Positions 33,823 to 45,884 of a stretch of 64,000 nucleotides of DNA are shown here, in pieces. The position numbers and the translations under genes were made by a program. Under the pieces are notes generated by a model, which had not been told where the DNA came from, ran no database searches, and worked only from the letters and a program-made list of their open reading frames with translations. Every line of letters begins with the position of its first letter. Position 1 is the stretch's first letter. Origin of the DNA: Dryas octopetala (lineage: Eukaryota; Streptophyta; Magnoliopsida; Rosales; Rosaceae); NCBI GenBank assembly GCA_963921425.1, contig OY992833.1, positions 3,970,501-4,034,500 on the forward strand. The letters run 5' to 3'.

Positions 33823-34935
33823 GGCTTAATTATCGATTTACCACCAAAACTGTAACTCATTCCCATTTTGCCACCTGAAAGTTTTTTTGTCCAAGATTAC
33901 CACTTGTAATTTACATCCATATCCCATTTTATCTTGTTCCGTCAACAATTCCGTTAAAAATGATGACCTGGCCGTTAATGTTGACGTGACGCGCTGGATG
34001 TGCACCACGTGTCACATCTTTTCTTATATTTTCTAATTTTTTTTTTATTTTCCTATTTTTATAAACTTTGAAAATTAATTAAAAATAGTTCCGAACTTAG
34101 AAAAATATACGAAAAATTCCTACTGACTTGTCTTGACTAGTACTAATTTACTATGGGGTCAAAATGACAATTTTCCCTCTAAAAATTTCCAAAAAATTTG
34201 GAAAGTCCAAATTTATTTCTAGAAAATTAAAATACTCTAGACTCTTTGGAAATTCATAGGATAATCTCCAGAACTCCAAAAAATATGAGGTCTGCACCGT
34301 TAGTCTTCTAAAAACTAACAATACCTTTCTCGTGAACACTTGCTACCTAAAAGACCTCTCTGTCTTAGAGGAAAATAAATTTATCTCTAGAAAAATTCTA
34401 GAATTTCTGTAAAGTCTCGAAATAATTCTCTAAAACAGGCTTTTGGTAATTTTCAAAATATTTTTGAGAATTTGTCCGAGAGATTTACGAAAATTCTAGA
34501 ATTTTTATAGAATTTATTTAATGGAGGAAAATTTATTTTAATTTTTTAGAAATAAATTTGGACGTTCGAATTTTTTTGGAAATTTTTAGAGGGCAAATTG
34601 GTAATTTAACCTTATAGGAAATTAATGCTAGTCAAGACGAGTCCGTAGAAATTTTCCGTGTATTTTTCTGAGTTCGGAACTATTTTTAATTAATTATTAA
34701 AGTTTATAAAAATAAAACAATCCGAAAATAAAAGCAAAGATGTGACACATGGCGCACATCCAGTGCGTCAAGTCAGCATTAACTGCCATGTCAGCATTTT
34801 TAACGAAATTGTTGATGGAACAAGGTAAAATGGGACACGGATGTAAGTTACAGGCAGTAATCTGGGATAAAAAATCTTTCAAGTGGCAATATAAAAATGA
34901 GTTACAATTTTGGATGGTAAATCAATAATTAAACC
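33823..34935. mobile_element. Non-autonomous Mutator-like element, 1,113 bp, 9-bp target duplication with empty site in paralogue
   Basis: Ends GGCTTAATTATCGATTTACC and, read from the right, GGTTTAATTATTGATTTACC, with inverted similarity running several hundred bases. The 9-bp duplication TAATTTTTA is perfect (33,814-33,822 and 34,936-34,944). Copy 1 of the segmental duplication has a single TAATTTTTA (about 23,467-23,475) and no insert. No coding capacity. It shares terminal words with the element at 25,177. Confidence 0.95.
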
Positions 34936-35369
34936 TAATTTTTAGGAACTCTTAAGTTAACACCACGGCAAAAATATTACGTGCACATAAAATAATTCCT
35001 TCCCAGTTCCCAGTAATAAACACAAGCTTCAGCAAAATCCAATTAAGTCGTTTTCGAATTCAACATTTGATCCGATCCAAATCTGAACAATAAAACCTTA
35101 AAACGAACGTCATGCATGTTGATGTCCTAAATAAGACAAGAAAATCCTTGTCTATTTCTGACACATATTACCAAATCATGCCTTACCAGACAATTTCCTG
35201 GCTTTTTCTCATGCATGCATACTCATCAGAAAGTTGAGAAGTTCAAATCCATGCCCAATCGATACACCTTCACCAACACATGTTGCCAAGTCTCAATCCA
35301 TTACAAAGGCCCCAGGTCAGTTCGGTTTAAATTAAAAAATTATGAATTTCAAATTAGTTCCTTTAAATA

Positions 35370-36013
35370 CAAATTTTTTTTAAAATAATTAAAATAAAAA
35401 AATTTCATAAACTAAAAAAAAACATTTCCCCCTCCACTCCCCTCCCCGCCCCCAGCCAGCCCCTCCCCTCCCCTCCCCTCCCCTCCCCAGCCCGCCCCCC
35501 CTCCCTGCCCGACCCACTCCAGTCCCGTTGCACCCCCTCCCCCCAGCCCTAGCGCCGTCGCACCCCCAACCCCCAGCCCCCGTTGCACCCCCTAGCCCCA
35601 ACCCCCGTCACACACCCCTCCCCCCAGCCCCTCCCTTCCCCTCCCCGCCCCCACCCAGCCCTCCCCCAGCCATCCTCTCCCCTCTCCCTGCCCGACCACC
35701 CCCAGTCCTGTCGCCCCTCCCCCCTCACCTCTTACCCAAACCCCCGACCATCCCCCTGATCTCCCCCCAATTATTTGTTTTTATTTTTTAAAGGTTTTAA
35801 TTATTTTAAGAAATTTTTTTATTCAAAAATTTTTAAAAATATTATTATTATTAAAATTTAGAGAAAAAGACGAAAATACCTCTGCCACGTCAGCAGATAA
35901 CTGTTTATTTGACAGAAAAACTAACGGAAGTACTATTTTGACACAAAATGAAAGTTGAGGTACAAAATTGAAATATCATGTAAAGTTGAGGTACTAAATT
36001 GTAATTTGCTCAT
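35370..36013. repeat. C-rich insertion bracketed by about 40-bp direct repeats
   Basis: Copy 1 is continuous here. In copy 2 the sequence ATTATGAATTTCAAATTAGT (and about 20 more bases) occurs both at 35,338-35,370 and at about 36,019-36,053 around the insert. From 35,426 to 35,775 the plus strand is mostly C with words like CCCCTCCCCTCC; after 35,860 it resembles the tail of a Mutator-like element (GTTGAGGTACTAAATTG). Frames through it are low-complexity proline tracts, not genes. Confidence 0.8.
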
Positions 36014-36654
36014 TAAAAAATTATGGATTTCAAATTAGTTCCCTTAAATAAAAAGAAAAAGGAAAATTCGAATCAATCACTGATATTTCGATATTTTCCA
36101 GTTCTTAATATTTCAGTTACTATGGATAAGTTTCAAGTTCCAGTAATACTCCTAATGAATTTCTGGTGGTAGATTCATAATAAAAGAAGTCTTTGAATTC
36201 TACTTTGTTTTTTTTTTTCCTGAAAAAAATTTGTTTTGTGGGAAGATTAGAAATTTATGGGGATAGAGAGAATATTTTGGGGTATGAATAGAAGAACACA
36301 TCAAAATATCTCATTGGGACCCAAAAAGACTAAAATGTTTCTTAAAAAGAGGTCACCTGTGTTGCATGTAACTACTTTTGGACGAAAATTGGAAAGAATG
36401 TAACAAAGGTCTGACGTTCCAAATTATATTTAATTGTAAATTCATGTGCCACATTGAGTCAAAAAACTTTTAGGCGGATGGTGAAGTGAAAAATGAGTCA
36501 ACGTTCAAGTGAGTAAAATGTTAAAAAAACCTACAAAAAATAATTTTAAAAAAATAGATACACTTTGTCAAAAAATGATACCACATAAGTTGCAAAATAA
36601 AAATGAAAACAATAATCATTTTCCAACCGTTAAAAACAAGAGTTCTTTATTAAT

Positions 36655-36782
36655 AAGCCACAACATATAATGTTTTTTAGTCATAAACCCAAACTTCTAT
36701 TCTATTTATTTTTAAGCCACAACATATAATGTTTTTTAGTCATAAACCCAAACTTCTATTCTATTTATTTTTAAGCCACAAT
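36655..36782. repeat. Tandem duplication of a 66-bp unit
   Basis: Two essentially identical units beginning AAGCCACAACATATAATG, plus the start of a third. Function unknown. Confidence 0.9.
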
Positions 36783-36815
36783 CAAGAAAAATTAATTATG
36801 GAGCATTAATATTAT

Positions 36816-38502
36816 AGTGCCTAATTTTAAACACCCTACTCACCAAAAAAATTTGTCTAAACCCTCACCCATCTAGAAACTCTTAATTTCAAAACCCCCT
36901 AAAACTTATAATCATAAATTACCCTTCTGACGCGCGCTGACGCATGCTGACACATGCTGACGTCACTGTAACTGTATTTTGGTAAAACTGTTTTTTTTTT
37001 TTTTTGGAATTGAAGTTTTTGCTAAAACTCAATATTTCACTAAAACTAAAATCAAACACTGAAATTGAATTTCATTACATTAAACTGAATTTCAAAAATT
37101 CAGTTACACTGAAACTGAATTTCAAAAATTCAGTTACACTGAAACTGAATTTCAAGAATTCAATTACACTGAAACTGAATTTCAGAAATTCAGTTACACT
37201 AAATTGAAGAATTCAGTTATGAATTCACTTACTGAAACTGAATTAAGTGATGAAACAATTACACCTCGACTAAAATGCAATTACACCTTAATTAAAAAAC
37301 AATTACACCTTTACTAAAACAATTACACTTCACTAAAACAGTTACACCTTTACTGAATTCCGTTTCACTAAAAAGAACACAGCAACCTTATCAAAAAAAA
37401 AAACCAACAATACAACAAGTCATTGAGATGAGAGGAGTAGCCAACAATACAATTTGATTCACCTCACGCGCGACGAGTAAACGACAGCCGCCACTGCCTC
37501 GATCTGTTTCTATCTGCAAATTTGATTCATCATATTTCAGAACCATAATTTCATTCAAAATTCATTTAAAACTCATGTTTCACGAACTGAAACTGTTTCA
37601 CGAAATGAAACTGTTTCACGAACTGAAACTGTTTAATCAATAAATGAAGTAAATTTGTATATACTTATAAATCAATTAAAAACCACATTTCTATCTGATT
37701 TATAACAAATTCAATTAAAACAGATTCACAAATTATACATTTCACAGACAGATTCACAAATCAATTTCAAATTAGGGTTTTCAAATCAGGGCTTTTGAAA
37801 TTCAATGCAATTGAACCAAAATTTGTATACCAATAGAGAGAGACTGTCAAAGGGAGAAGAATGAAACCAGAACCACTTCAATCCGCCGCCGGAATCGCCG
37901 GCAACGGCGGCGATAAGTCTCAGACTTTCTCGGTGTCGATTCGCCGTCCACGGTGGTCAGTTGGAGAATCGGAGACCACCATCGTGCTCAGGACGTCGAG
38001 AGGAAGAAAACTTGGGTGGTCCGGCATTGCAACTTCGCCGGAAAAGGCAGATCGCCGGCGAACACCTTCGATCGGAGTCGCGGCGATCTGGGCTGTTTGG
38101 GCATGATTCGGGGCGAGTGATGACAGAGGGAGGAAGAGGAGAGAGAGAGAGAGAGACAAAGTTGATGGTGGTGGTCTCGCTGGCAACCGTCGCCGGACAA
38201 CGCCACACGCGCCGGCGACAGCCGCGCGCGAAGGAGAGAGAACAGAGAGAAGAAAGATGATGCAGAAATGAGAGAGAGAGAGCGCGTGAGAATGAGAGAA
38301 AATATATTGAAAATTGATTTTGTATAACCTAGGGTTATAATAGGAACATTAAAAAAAAAAAGTCAAATTTAGCTGAGTATTAGTTGACTAGGGGGTTTTG
38401 GAAGAGTTTAAGTAGGTAATTGGGGGTTTTGAATTAACTATATTAAGGGTGGAGGTTTTGAAATAATTAAGTTCTAAATAGGGGGTTATGGATAGTTTAC
38501 AT
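36816..38502. mobile_element. Possible insertion element with minisatellite and GC-rich core
   Basis: Bracketed by the direct repeat TTAATATTAT (36,806-36,815 and 38,503-38,512). The left end has AAACACCCTACTCACC; the right end carries GGGGGTTTTG words in inverse sense, a weak inverted similarity. Contains an ACTGAAACTGAATTTCAAAA minisatellite of about 45 bp repeated four times (37,055-37,205) and a GC-rich part (37,860-38,260) with an open 81-codon frame and GA repeats. The AT-rich direct repeats could be chance. The region from 26,520 looks like a relative. Confidence 0.45.
37861..38106 (+). CDS. Hypothetical 81-residue ORF in a GC-rich pocket
   Basis: Arg/Ser/Gly-rich product (MKPEPLQSAAGIAGNGGDKS...). 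No domain recognised. Its GC content contrasts with the AT-rich surroundings, and it overlaps a module found again in the Harbinger-type element at 28,265. It may be a captured gene or leader fragment rather than a working gene; other frames in the same pocket are equally open. Confidence 0.15.
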   Translation: MKPEPLQSAAGIAGNGGDKSQTFSVSIRRPRWSVGESETTIVLRTSRGRKLGWSGIATSPEKADRRRTPSIGVAAIWAVWA

Positions 38503-38529
38503 TTAATATTATTCAAACTCAAGCATACC

Positions 38530-39690
38530 CAAGGAATAAAATTTTGAGTTTCAAGAAAATTTCGACGGAAATTTCGAAGATTTTTAAATTTCAACAGAAA
38601 TTAGACGGAAACGATGGAAATTACTATCAAAATACGGAAATTTTGAATGAAACTTTACTATATGTTTATTTAACATATTATCTACTACATTGATAAAAAA
38701 ACATTGAAGAAACCAAATTATATAGTAAGTTTTATGTGATATAAGATGAATACAAGGAATAAAATTTCGAGTTTTGAGGAAATTTCGATGAAAATTTCGA
38801 CGGAAATTTCGAAGATTTTTAAATTTCGACAGAAATTAGACGGAAACGATGAAAATTACTATCAAAATACGGAAATTTTGAATGAAACTTTACTATATGT
38901 TTATTTAACATATTATCTACTATATTGATAAAAAACATTGAAGAAACCAAATTATATAGTAAGTTTCATGTGATATAAGATGAATATAATGCGCGCTGAA
39001 GGTAAATACTGTGAAATAAAATTAGTATAATGAATAAATAAAATTAATATATTATTTATACTTTATAATATATACACTAAACCATATATACATTATAATC
39101 TATACTCTATATTGTTTAAGATATCGTATATGATATTAGGGTTTAGGCCCTTTATGATATTTTTAATTATTTTTTATATAAAAATGTATTAGAGTTTATT
39201 GGTTTAGGATTTAAAAATAATTAAACGAAACCCCAAAACGGCCAAACGAAACCCCAAATCATTTTTTTTTCAATTGCCCAAAAACCTCAAACTAAGATAT
39301 GGTATATGATATTAGGGTTTAGGAAGTATTTTAAATTATTTTTTATATAAAAATATATTAGAGTTTATTAATTTAGGGTTTAAAAACAACTAAACGAAAC
39401 TCTAAAACGGCCAAACGAAAACCCAAACCATTTTTTTTCTTTACAATTGCCCAAAGTCCCTAAACCCCAATCAACCCTAAACCTTTTAATTTTTTTCTCT
39501 TTTTTACTTTTTTTTCCTTTTTTTTTCTTTTTTTCTTCTTCTTTTTCTTTTCTTTTTTTCTTTTCTTAATTTTTCTTTTTTTCTTTTCTTTTTTTCTTTT
39601 CTTTTTTTCTTTTCTTTTTTTTCTTCCCTTTCCTTTCCTTCCTTCTATTTTCTTTCTTTTCCAGTTTCCCCCGAGTACTCTTCACCCACA

Positions 39691-39727
<37 letters not shown>

Positions 39728-40761
39728 ATCCATCACCAACCCATCCTCACCTTCACCTCTTTCTTCCTCCTCTCTTTCTCCCTCATCTCCCCTTGTCGTT
39801 GCCCCCTGCTGCCCCCTCTGCCGCCGCCGCCTCCTCTTTCTCCCTCGATCCCCCCCCTGCCGCAACCCCCATTTTTCTCCCAAAACTGGGTTTTTCTCGC
39901 AAAACCCAGCCTCCTCTCCAAAAACCCAAAACTAGATCTCACCTCCAAAAACCCAAAACCATATCGAGCACCCACCGGCGAAACTTTCGGCGAAATTTTG
40001 AAACTTTCGCCGAAATTATCCCGAAAATTTAACAAATATAGGTTTCGATTTCGACACCCCAAAAAATCGAAATTTAACACCTTGAATGAATATAATGTGC
40101 GCTGAAGGTAAATATTGTGAAATAAAATTAGTATAATGAATAAATAAAATTAATATATTCTTTATACTCTATAATATATACACTAAACCCTATATACTTT
40201 ATAATCTATACTCTATATTGTTTAAGATATCGTATAGGATATTAGGGTTTAGGCCCTTTAGGATATTTTTAATTATTTTTTATATAAAAATGTATTAGAG
40301 TTTATTCGTTTAGAATTTAAAAACAATTAAACGAAACCCCAAATCATTTTTTTTTTTCAATTGCCCAAAAACCTCAAACTAGGATATGGTATATGATATT
40401 AGGGTTTAGGGAGTATTTTAAATTATTTTTTATATAAAAATATATTAGAGTTTATTAATTTAGGGTTTAAAAACAACTAAACGAAACTCTAAAACGGCCA
40501 AACGAAAACCCAAACCATTTTTTTTCTTTACAATTGCCCAAAGTCCCCAAACCCCAATCAACCCTAAACCTTTTAATTTTTTTTCTCTTTTTTACTTTTT
40601 TTTTTCTTTTTTTTTTCTTTTTTTCTTCTTCTTTTTCTTTCCTTCTTTTTATTTTTTTCTTTTATTTTTTTCCTTTATTTTTTTTTTCTTCCCTTTCCTT
40701 CCCTTCCTTTTCTTTCCTTTCTTTTCCAGTTTTCCCCTGAGTACTCTCCACCCACTGTTTT

Positions 40762-40825
<64 letters not shown>

Positions 40826-41255
40826 ATCCATCACCAACTCATCCTCACCCTCACCTCTTTCTCCCTTCTCTCTTTCTCCCTCATCTCACCTTGCCGTCGC
40901 CCCCCTGCTGCCCCCATGCCGTCGCCCCCTGCTGTCACCCCCTGCTGCCCCCTGCCGCCCCCTCTTTCTCCCTCATCTCCCCTTGCCGCCCCCTGTCGCC
41001 GCCGCCGCCTCCTCTTTCTCCTTCGATCTCCCCCCTGCCGCACCCCCCATTTTTCTCCCAAAACTGGGTTTTTCTCGCAAAACCCAGTCTCCTCTCCAAA
41101 AACCCAAAACCAGATCGAGCACCCACCGGCGAAACTTTCAGCGAAATTTCGAGAATTTCGCCGAAATTATTTCGAAAATTTAACAAATATAGGTTTCGAT
41201 TTCGACACCCCAAAAAATCGAAATTTTGCCGAAAATTTTGAAATTTAACACCTTG
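38530..41255. mobile_element. hAT-type non-autonomous element, outer copy, 8-bp target duplication
   Basis: Ends CAAGGAATAAAATTTTGAG and, read from the right, CAAGGTGTTAAATTTCAAAA. Flanking duplication AGCATACC is perfect at 38,522-38,529 and 41,256-41,263, the 8-bp size typical of hAT elements. Interrupted by the inner copy (38,753-40,084), it is itself only about 1.39 kb. Contains a pyrimidine-rich block with CT microsatellite (40,764-40,822) and a GCCGCC-type GC-rich part. No transposase. Confidence 0.85.
38753..40084. mobile_element. hAT-type element, inner copy of the same family, 1,332 bp
   Basis: Starts CAAGGAATAAAATTTCGAG and ends AAATTTAACACCTTG, like the outer copy. Its target duplication is GATGAATA / AATGAATA (38,745-38,752 and 40,085-40,092), one mismatch. 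The inner copy itself shows the uninterrupted site (AGATGAATATAATGCGCGCT at about 38,978), so the outer copy was hit at that homologous position. CT microsatellite at 39,693-39,725. Confidence 0.85.
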
Positions 41256-41977
41256 AGCATACCCAATTAAGTAAGGTATTCAAGAATACTCAAATTTTAG
41301 TTAAGATGGGTTACACCCAAAATCATTTCATGCCCATAAGCCCCGCTAGTTTCCTCCTTTCTGAACACTTTCCAAGTACTTAGACAAAAAAAAAAAAAAA
41401 ATTGAGAACACTTCCCAATTAAACCTTAAAAAAAAAAAAAACATTAAACTATAAAACTCCAAAATAAATTTTTAATAAATTACTTATAAACCAAGTTTTT
41501 GAAAGATTTTTACCTGGAAACCAGCCAAATAAAAAAATTAACTTCCAGTCCAATCTTTTTGTGTACACGCACTTTGGCTAGGAAAATATACTTTCGAGCG
41601 CTCAGCAGGGTACCAAGCGCTCGGTAGGGTAATGAGGGCTCGGCGCTCGGTGCATGCAGATGCATCAGTATATGCATCTTTTTTCCTTACAGATGCAGAG
41701 TTATGCTTGCAAATGCAAGGTTTTGCTTGCAGATGCATTTTGCCAATGCACCCGCAGGGCACTTGGTAGAATTGCAGAGTGCTCAGTAGACAGTTTGGGC
41801 TACAACTTAATTTTTGGGCCGGTTGGAGTTTGGGTTAAATTTTTTTCTCATTTTGGATTTCTAATTAAAGCACCCATAATTTTTAGTATACTAGTTGCAT
41901 TATAACTTTTTGTTTTGTTTAATCAACTGTCGTCCATTAGATTTGAACTCAAAACCTACTCCCAGAGAGGGAGATTG

Positions 41978-42500
41978 TGTGGTACCCAAAAATTTTTTGC
42001 ATTTATTTTGGGAATTTTTTGGGTATTCTAGATTTTCTATAGAACTATTTTGGTGGATAATTGAATTTTTCCTTTTTGGCACCTGATAGATCTCCAATTT
42101 GCTGCTTCTATTGGCTCCACATCATCATGTCTTTTTTTTTTTTTTAAAATAATGTTATGTCTTATAAATATTTTAAACATCAATGTTATCTTTTGGGTTG
42201 GTCACGTTATGTATGTATATAAATATCATCATTAGGGAATGATGTTTAGTGGGGCCGGGTGTCTTTAATTGTCAAACTTAAAGTCCCAAGGGGTTAGCTT
42301 TTTAAATAAATAAAGTTTTTGTTTTTCTAATATCTTCTCTTGTTGTTAAAACTTGGATCCAATCCCTATCGTTTACACTCAGAGGGCTTAACTTGTCTTA
42401 AGGTATCTTGAGAATTATTCTACTCAGGGAATGGGTATTCTATTCTCTAGATCCTTAGGGTGGGTGTCGTTGTTATGTACTTGAGTTTTGGGCCGTGACA
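41978..42500 (+). repeat. LTR-like block in tandem unit 1 (523 bp)
   Basis: TGTGGTACCC...GGGCCGTGACA, TG...CA ends, with flanks GATTG and GACTG that could be a one-mismatch 5-bp target duplication. TATA-like TATGTATATAAATATC near 42,213. Either a solo LTR inserted before the triplication or one LTR of a small tandemly recombined LTR element. Strand is nominal. Confidence 0.55.
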
Positions 42501-43663
42501 GACTGTGTCATCAACTAAAAAAAATAATCATTGACTATGTATAATAACCAGGGGCATGAAAAAGTAAATTGAAACAAAGGTGTACTATTTTTTGAGAGGA
42601 TCAATTGAGCAAATTTATCGATACATATATAAAACGTAAAAAAAGGTTTTCTTACACATGCACAAAGGTTAGAGGAAAATTACTTTTTTTTTTTTTTTTT
42701 TTATCAACAACTGTCATCCATGCAATAAATAGTCATTGACAATAACACTTTCACAAACCAAAAGAAAATTAAAATCAATCAAGCACATAATATAAAATTA
42801 AAAAGAAAATAGGGCCCATTTCATGTTAGTTCACAACAATAAAACATTTCAAATGCACACATTAATTAACAAAAACATATGAATTGGCTCGTCCGTCATG
42901 GTTCCGTTCGAACGAGCTTTAAGTGCAACGCTTGTTATAGTCCACTTGGCATTTTTAATGACGTGTCAAATTTTTGAAGGGGCAAGATGGGTTACACCCA
43001 AAATCATTTCATACCCATAAGCCCCGCTAGTTTCCTCCTTTCTGAACACTTTCCAAGTACTTAGACAAAAAAAAAAAAAAAAAAAATAGAGAACACTTCC
43101 CAATTAAACCTTAAAAAAAAAAAAAACATTAAACTATAAAACTCCAAAATAAATTTTTAATAAATTACTTATAAACCAAGTTTTTGAAAGATTTTTACCT
43201 AGAAACCAGCCAAATAAAAAAATTAACTTCCAGTCCAATCTTTTTGTGTACACGCACTTTGGCTAGGGAAAATATACTTTCGAGCGCTCAGCAGGGTACC
43301 AAGCGCTCGGTAGGGTAATGAGGGCTCGGCGCTCGGTGCATGCAGATGCATCTGCATATGCATCTTTTTTTCTTACAGATGCAGAGTTATGCTTGCAAAT
43401 GCAAGGGTTTGCTTGCAGATGCATTTTGCCAATGCACCCGCAGGGCACTTGGTAGAATTGCAGAGTGCTCAGTAGACAGTTTGGGCTACAACTTAATTTT
43501 TGGGCCGGTTGGAGTTTGGGTTAAATTTTTTTCTCATTTTGGATTTCTAATTAAAGCACCCATAATTTTTAGTATACTAGTTGCATAATAACTTTTTGTT
43601 TTGTTTAATCAACTGTCGTCCATTAGATTTGAACTCAAAACCTACTCCGAGAGAGGGAGATTG

Positions 43664-44186
43664 TGTGGTACCCAAAAATTTTTTGCATTTATTTTGGGAA
43701 TTTTTTGGGTATTCTAGATTTTCTATAGAACTATTTTGGTGGATAATTGAATTTTTCCTTTTTGGCACCTGATAGATCTCCAATTTGCTGCTTCTATTGG
43801 CTCCACATCATCATGTCTTTTTTTAAAAAAAAAAATAATGTTATGTCTTATAAATATTTTAAACATCAATGTTATCTTTTGGGTTGGTCACGTTATGTAT
43901 GTATATAAATATCATCATTAGGGAATGATGTTTAGTGGGGCCGGGTGTCTTTAATTGTCAAACTTAAAGTCCCAAGGGGTTAGCTTTTTAAATAAATAAA
44001 GTTTTTGTTTTTCTAATATCTTCTCTTGTTGTTAAAACTTGGATCCAATCCCTATCGTTTATACTCAGAGGGCTTAACTTGTCTTAAGGTATCTTGAGAA
44101 TTATTCTACTCAGGGAATGGGTATTCTATTCTCTAGATCCTTAGGGTGGGTGTCGTTGTTATGTACTTGAGTTTTGGGCCGTGACA
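43664..44186 (+). repeat. LTR-like block in tandem unit 2 (523 bp)
   Basis: Same block as at 41,978, with only a few base differences, in the same place within its unit and with the same GATTG / GACTG flanks. Confidence 0.55.
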
Positions 44187-45361
44187 GACTGTGTCATCAA
44201 CTAAAAAAAATAATCATTGACTATGTATAATAACTAGAGGCATGAAAAAGTAAATTGAAACAAAGGTGTACTATTTTTTGAGAGGATCAATTGAGCAAAT
44301 TTATCGATACATATATAAAACGTAAAAAAAGGTTTTCTTACACATGCACAAAGGTTAGAGGAAAATTACTTTTTTTTTTATATATTTTTTTTTTTATCAA
44401 CAACTGTCATCCATGCAATAAATAGTCATTGACAATAACACTTTCACAAACCAAAAGAAAATTAAAATCAATCAAGCACATAATATAAAATTAAAAAGAA
44501 AATAGGGCCCATTTCATGTTAGTTCACAACAATAAAACATTTCAAATGCACACATTAATTAACAAAAACATATGAATTGGCTCGTCCGTCATGGTTCCGT
44601 TCGAACGAGCTTTAAGTGCAACGCTTGTTATAGTCCACTTGGCATTTTTAATGACGTGTCAAATTTTTGAAGGGGCAAGATGGGTTACACCCAAAATCAT
44701 TTCATGCCCATAAGCCCCGCTAGTTTCCTCCTTTCTGAACACTTTCCAAGTACTTAGACAAAAAAAAAAAAAAAAAAAAAAAAATAGAGAACACTTCCCA
44801 ATTAAACCTTAAAAAAAAAAAAAACATTAAACTATAAAACTCCAAAATAAATTTTTAATAAATTACTTATAAACCAAGTTTTTGAAAGATTTTTACCTGG
44901 AAACCAGCCAAATAAAAAAATTAACTTCCAGTCCAATCTTTTTGTGTACACGCACTTTGGCTAGGGAAAATATACTTTCGAGCGCTCAGCAGGGTACCAA
45001 GCGCTCGGTAGGGTAATGAGGGCTCGGCGCTCGGTGTATGCAGATGCATCTGCATATGCATCTTTTTTCCTTACAGATGCAGAGTTATGCTTGCAAATGC
45101 AAGGTTTTGCTTGCAGATGCATTTTGCCAATGCACCCGCAGGGCACTTGGTAGAATTGCAGAGTGCTCAGTAGACAGTTTGGGCTACAACTTAATTTTTG
45201 GGCCGGTTGGAGTTTGGGTTAAATTTTTTTCTCATTTTGGATTTCTAATTAAAGCACCCATAATTTTTAGTATACTAGTTGCATAATAACTTTTTGTTTT
45301 GTTTAATCAACTGTCGTCCATTAGATTTGAACTCAAAACCTACTCCGAGAGAGGGAGATTG

Positions 45362-45884
45362 TGTGGTACCCAAAAATTTTTTGCATTTATTTTGGGAATT
45401 TTTTGGGTATTCTAGATTTTCTATAGAACTATTTTGGTGGATAATTGAATTTTTCCTTTTTGGCACCTGATAGATCTCCAATTTGCTGCTTCTATTGGCT
45501 CCACATCATCATGTCTTTTTTTTTTTAAAAAAATAATGTTATGTCTTATAAATATTTTAAACATCAATGTTATCTTTTGGGTTGGTCACGTTATGTATGT
45601 ATATAAATATCATCATTAGGGAATGATGTTTAGTGGGGCCGGGTGTCTTTAATTGTCAAACTTAAAGTCCCAAGGGGTTAGCTTTTTAAATAAATAAAGT
45701 TTTTGTTTTTCTAATATCTTCTCTTGTTGTTAAAACTTGGATCCAATCCCTATCGTTTACACTCAGAGGGCTTAACTTGTCTTAAGGTATCTTGAGAATT
45801 ATTCTACTCAGGGAATGGGTATTCTATTCTCTAGATCCTTAGGGTGGGTGTCGTTGTTATGTACTTGAGTTTTGGGCCGTGACA
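45362..45884 (+). repeat. LTR-like block in tandem unit 3 (523 bp)
   Basis: Third copy of the block, again at the same place within the unit and with the same flanks. Confidence 0.55.

Larger units (their letters stand above)
30391..36385. repeat. Segmental duplication, copy 2 (partner 19,694-24,163)
   Basis: Same gene order and orientation as copy 1, longer because of later insertions: 39 bp at 32,021-32,059, the Mutator-like element at 33,823-34,935, and about 650 bp at 35,370-36,013. About 560 bp at 32,560-33,119 is unrelated to copy 1. Identity in shared blocks is roughly 95-98%, so the duplication is recent. Confidence 0.95.

Noticed and set aside
35528-35791. Proline-rich frame in the C-rich insertion
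   Set aside because: Pure composition effect of the CCCCTCC-type tract; it is part of a post-duplication insertion.
41538-45481. Small frames repeated in every unit of the triplication
   Set aside because: Conserved only because the units are nearly identical; they cross LTR-like and palindromic sequence and show no codon-like substitution pattern.
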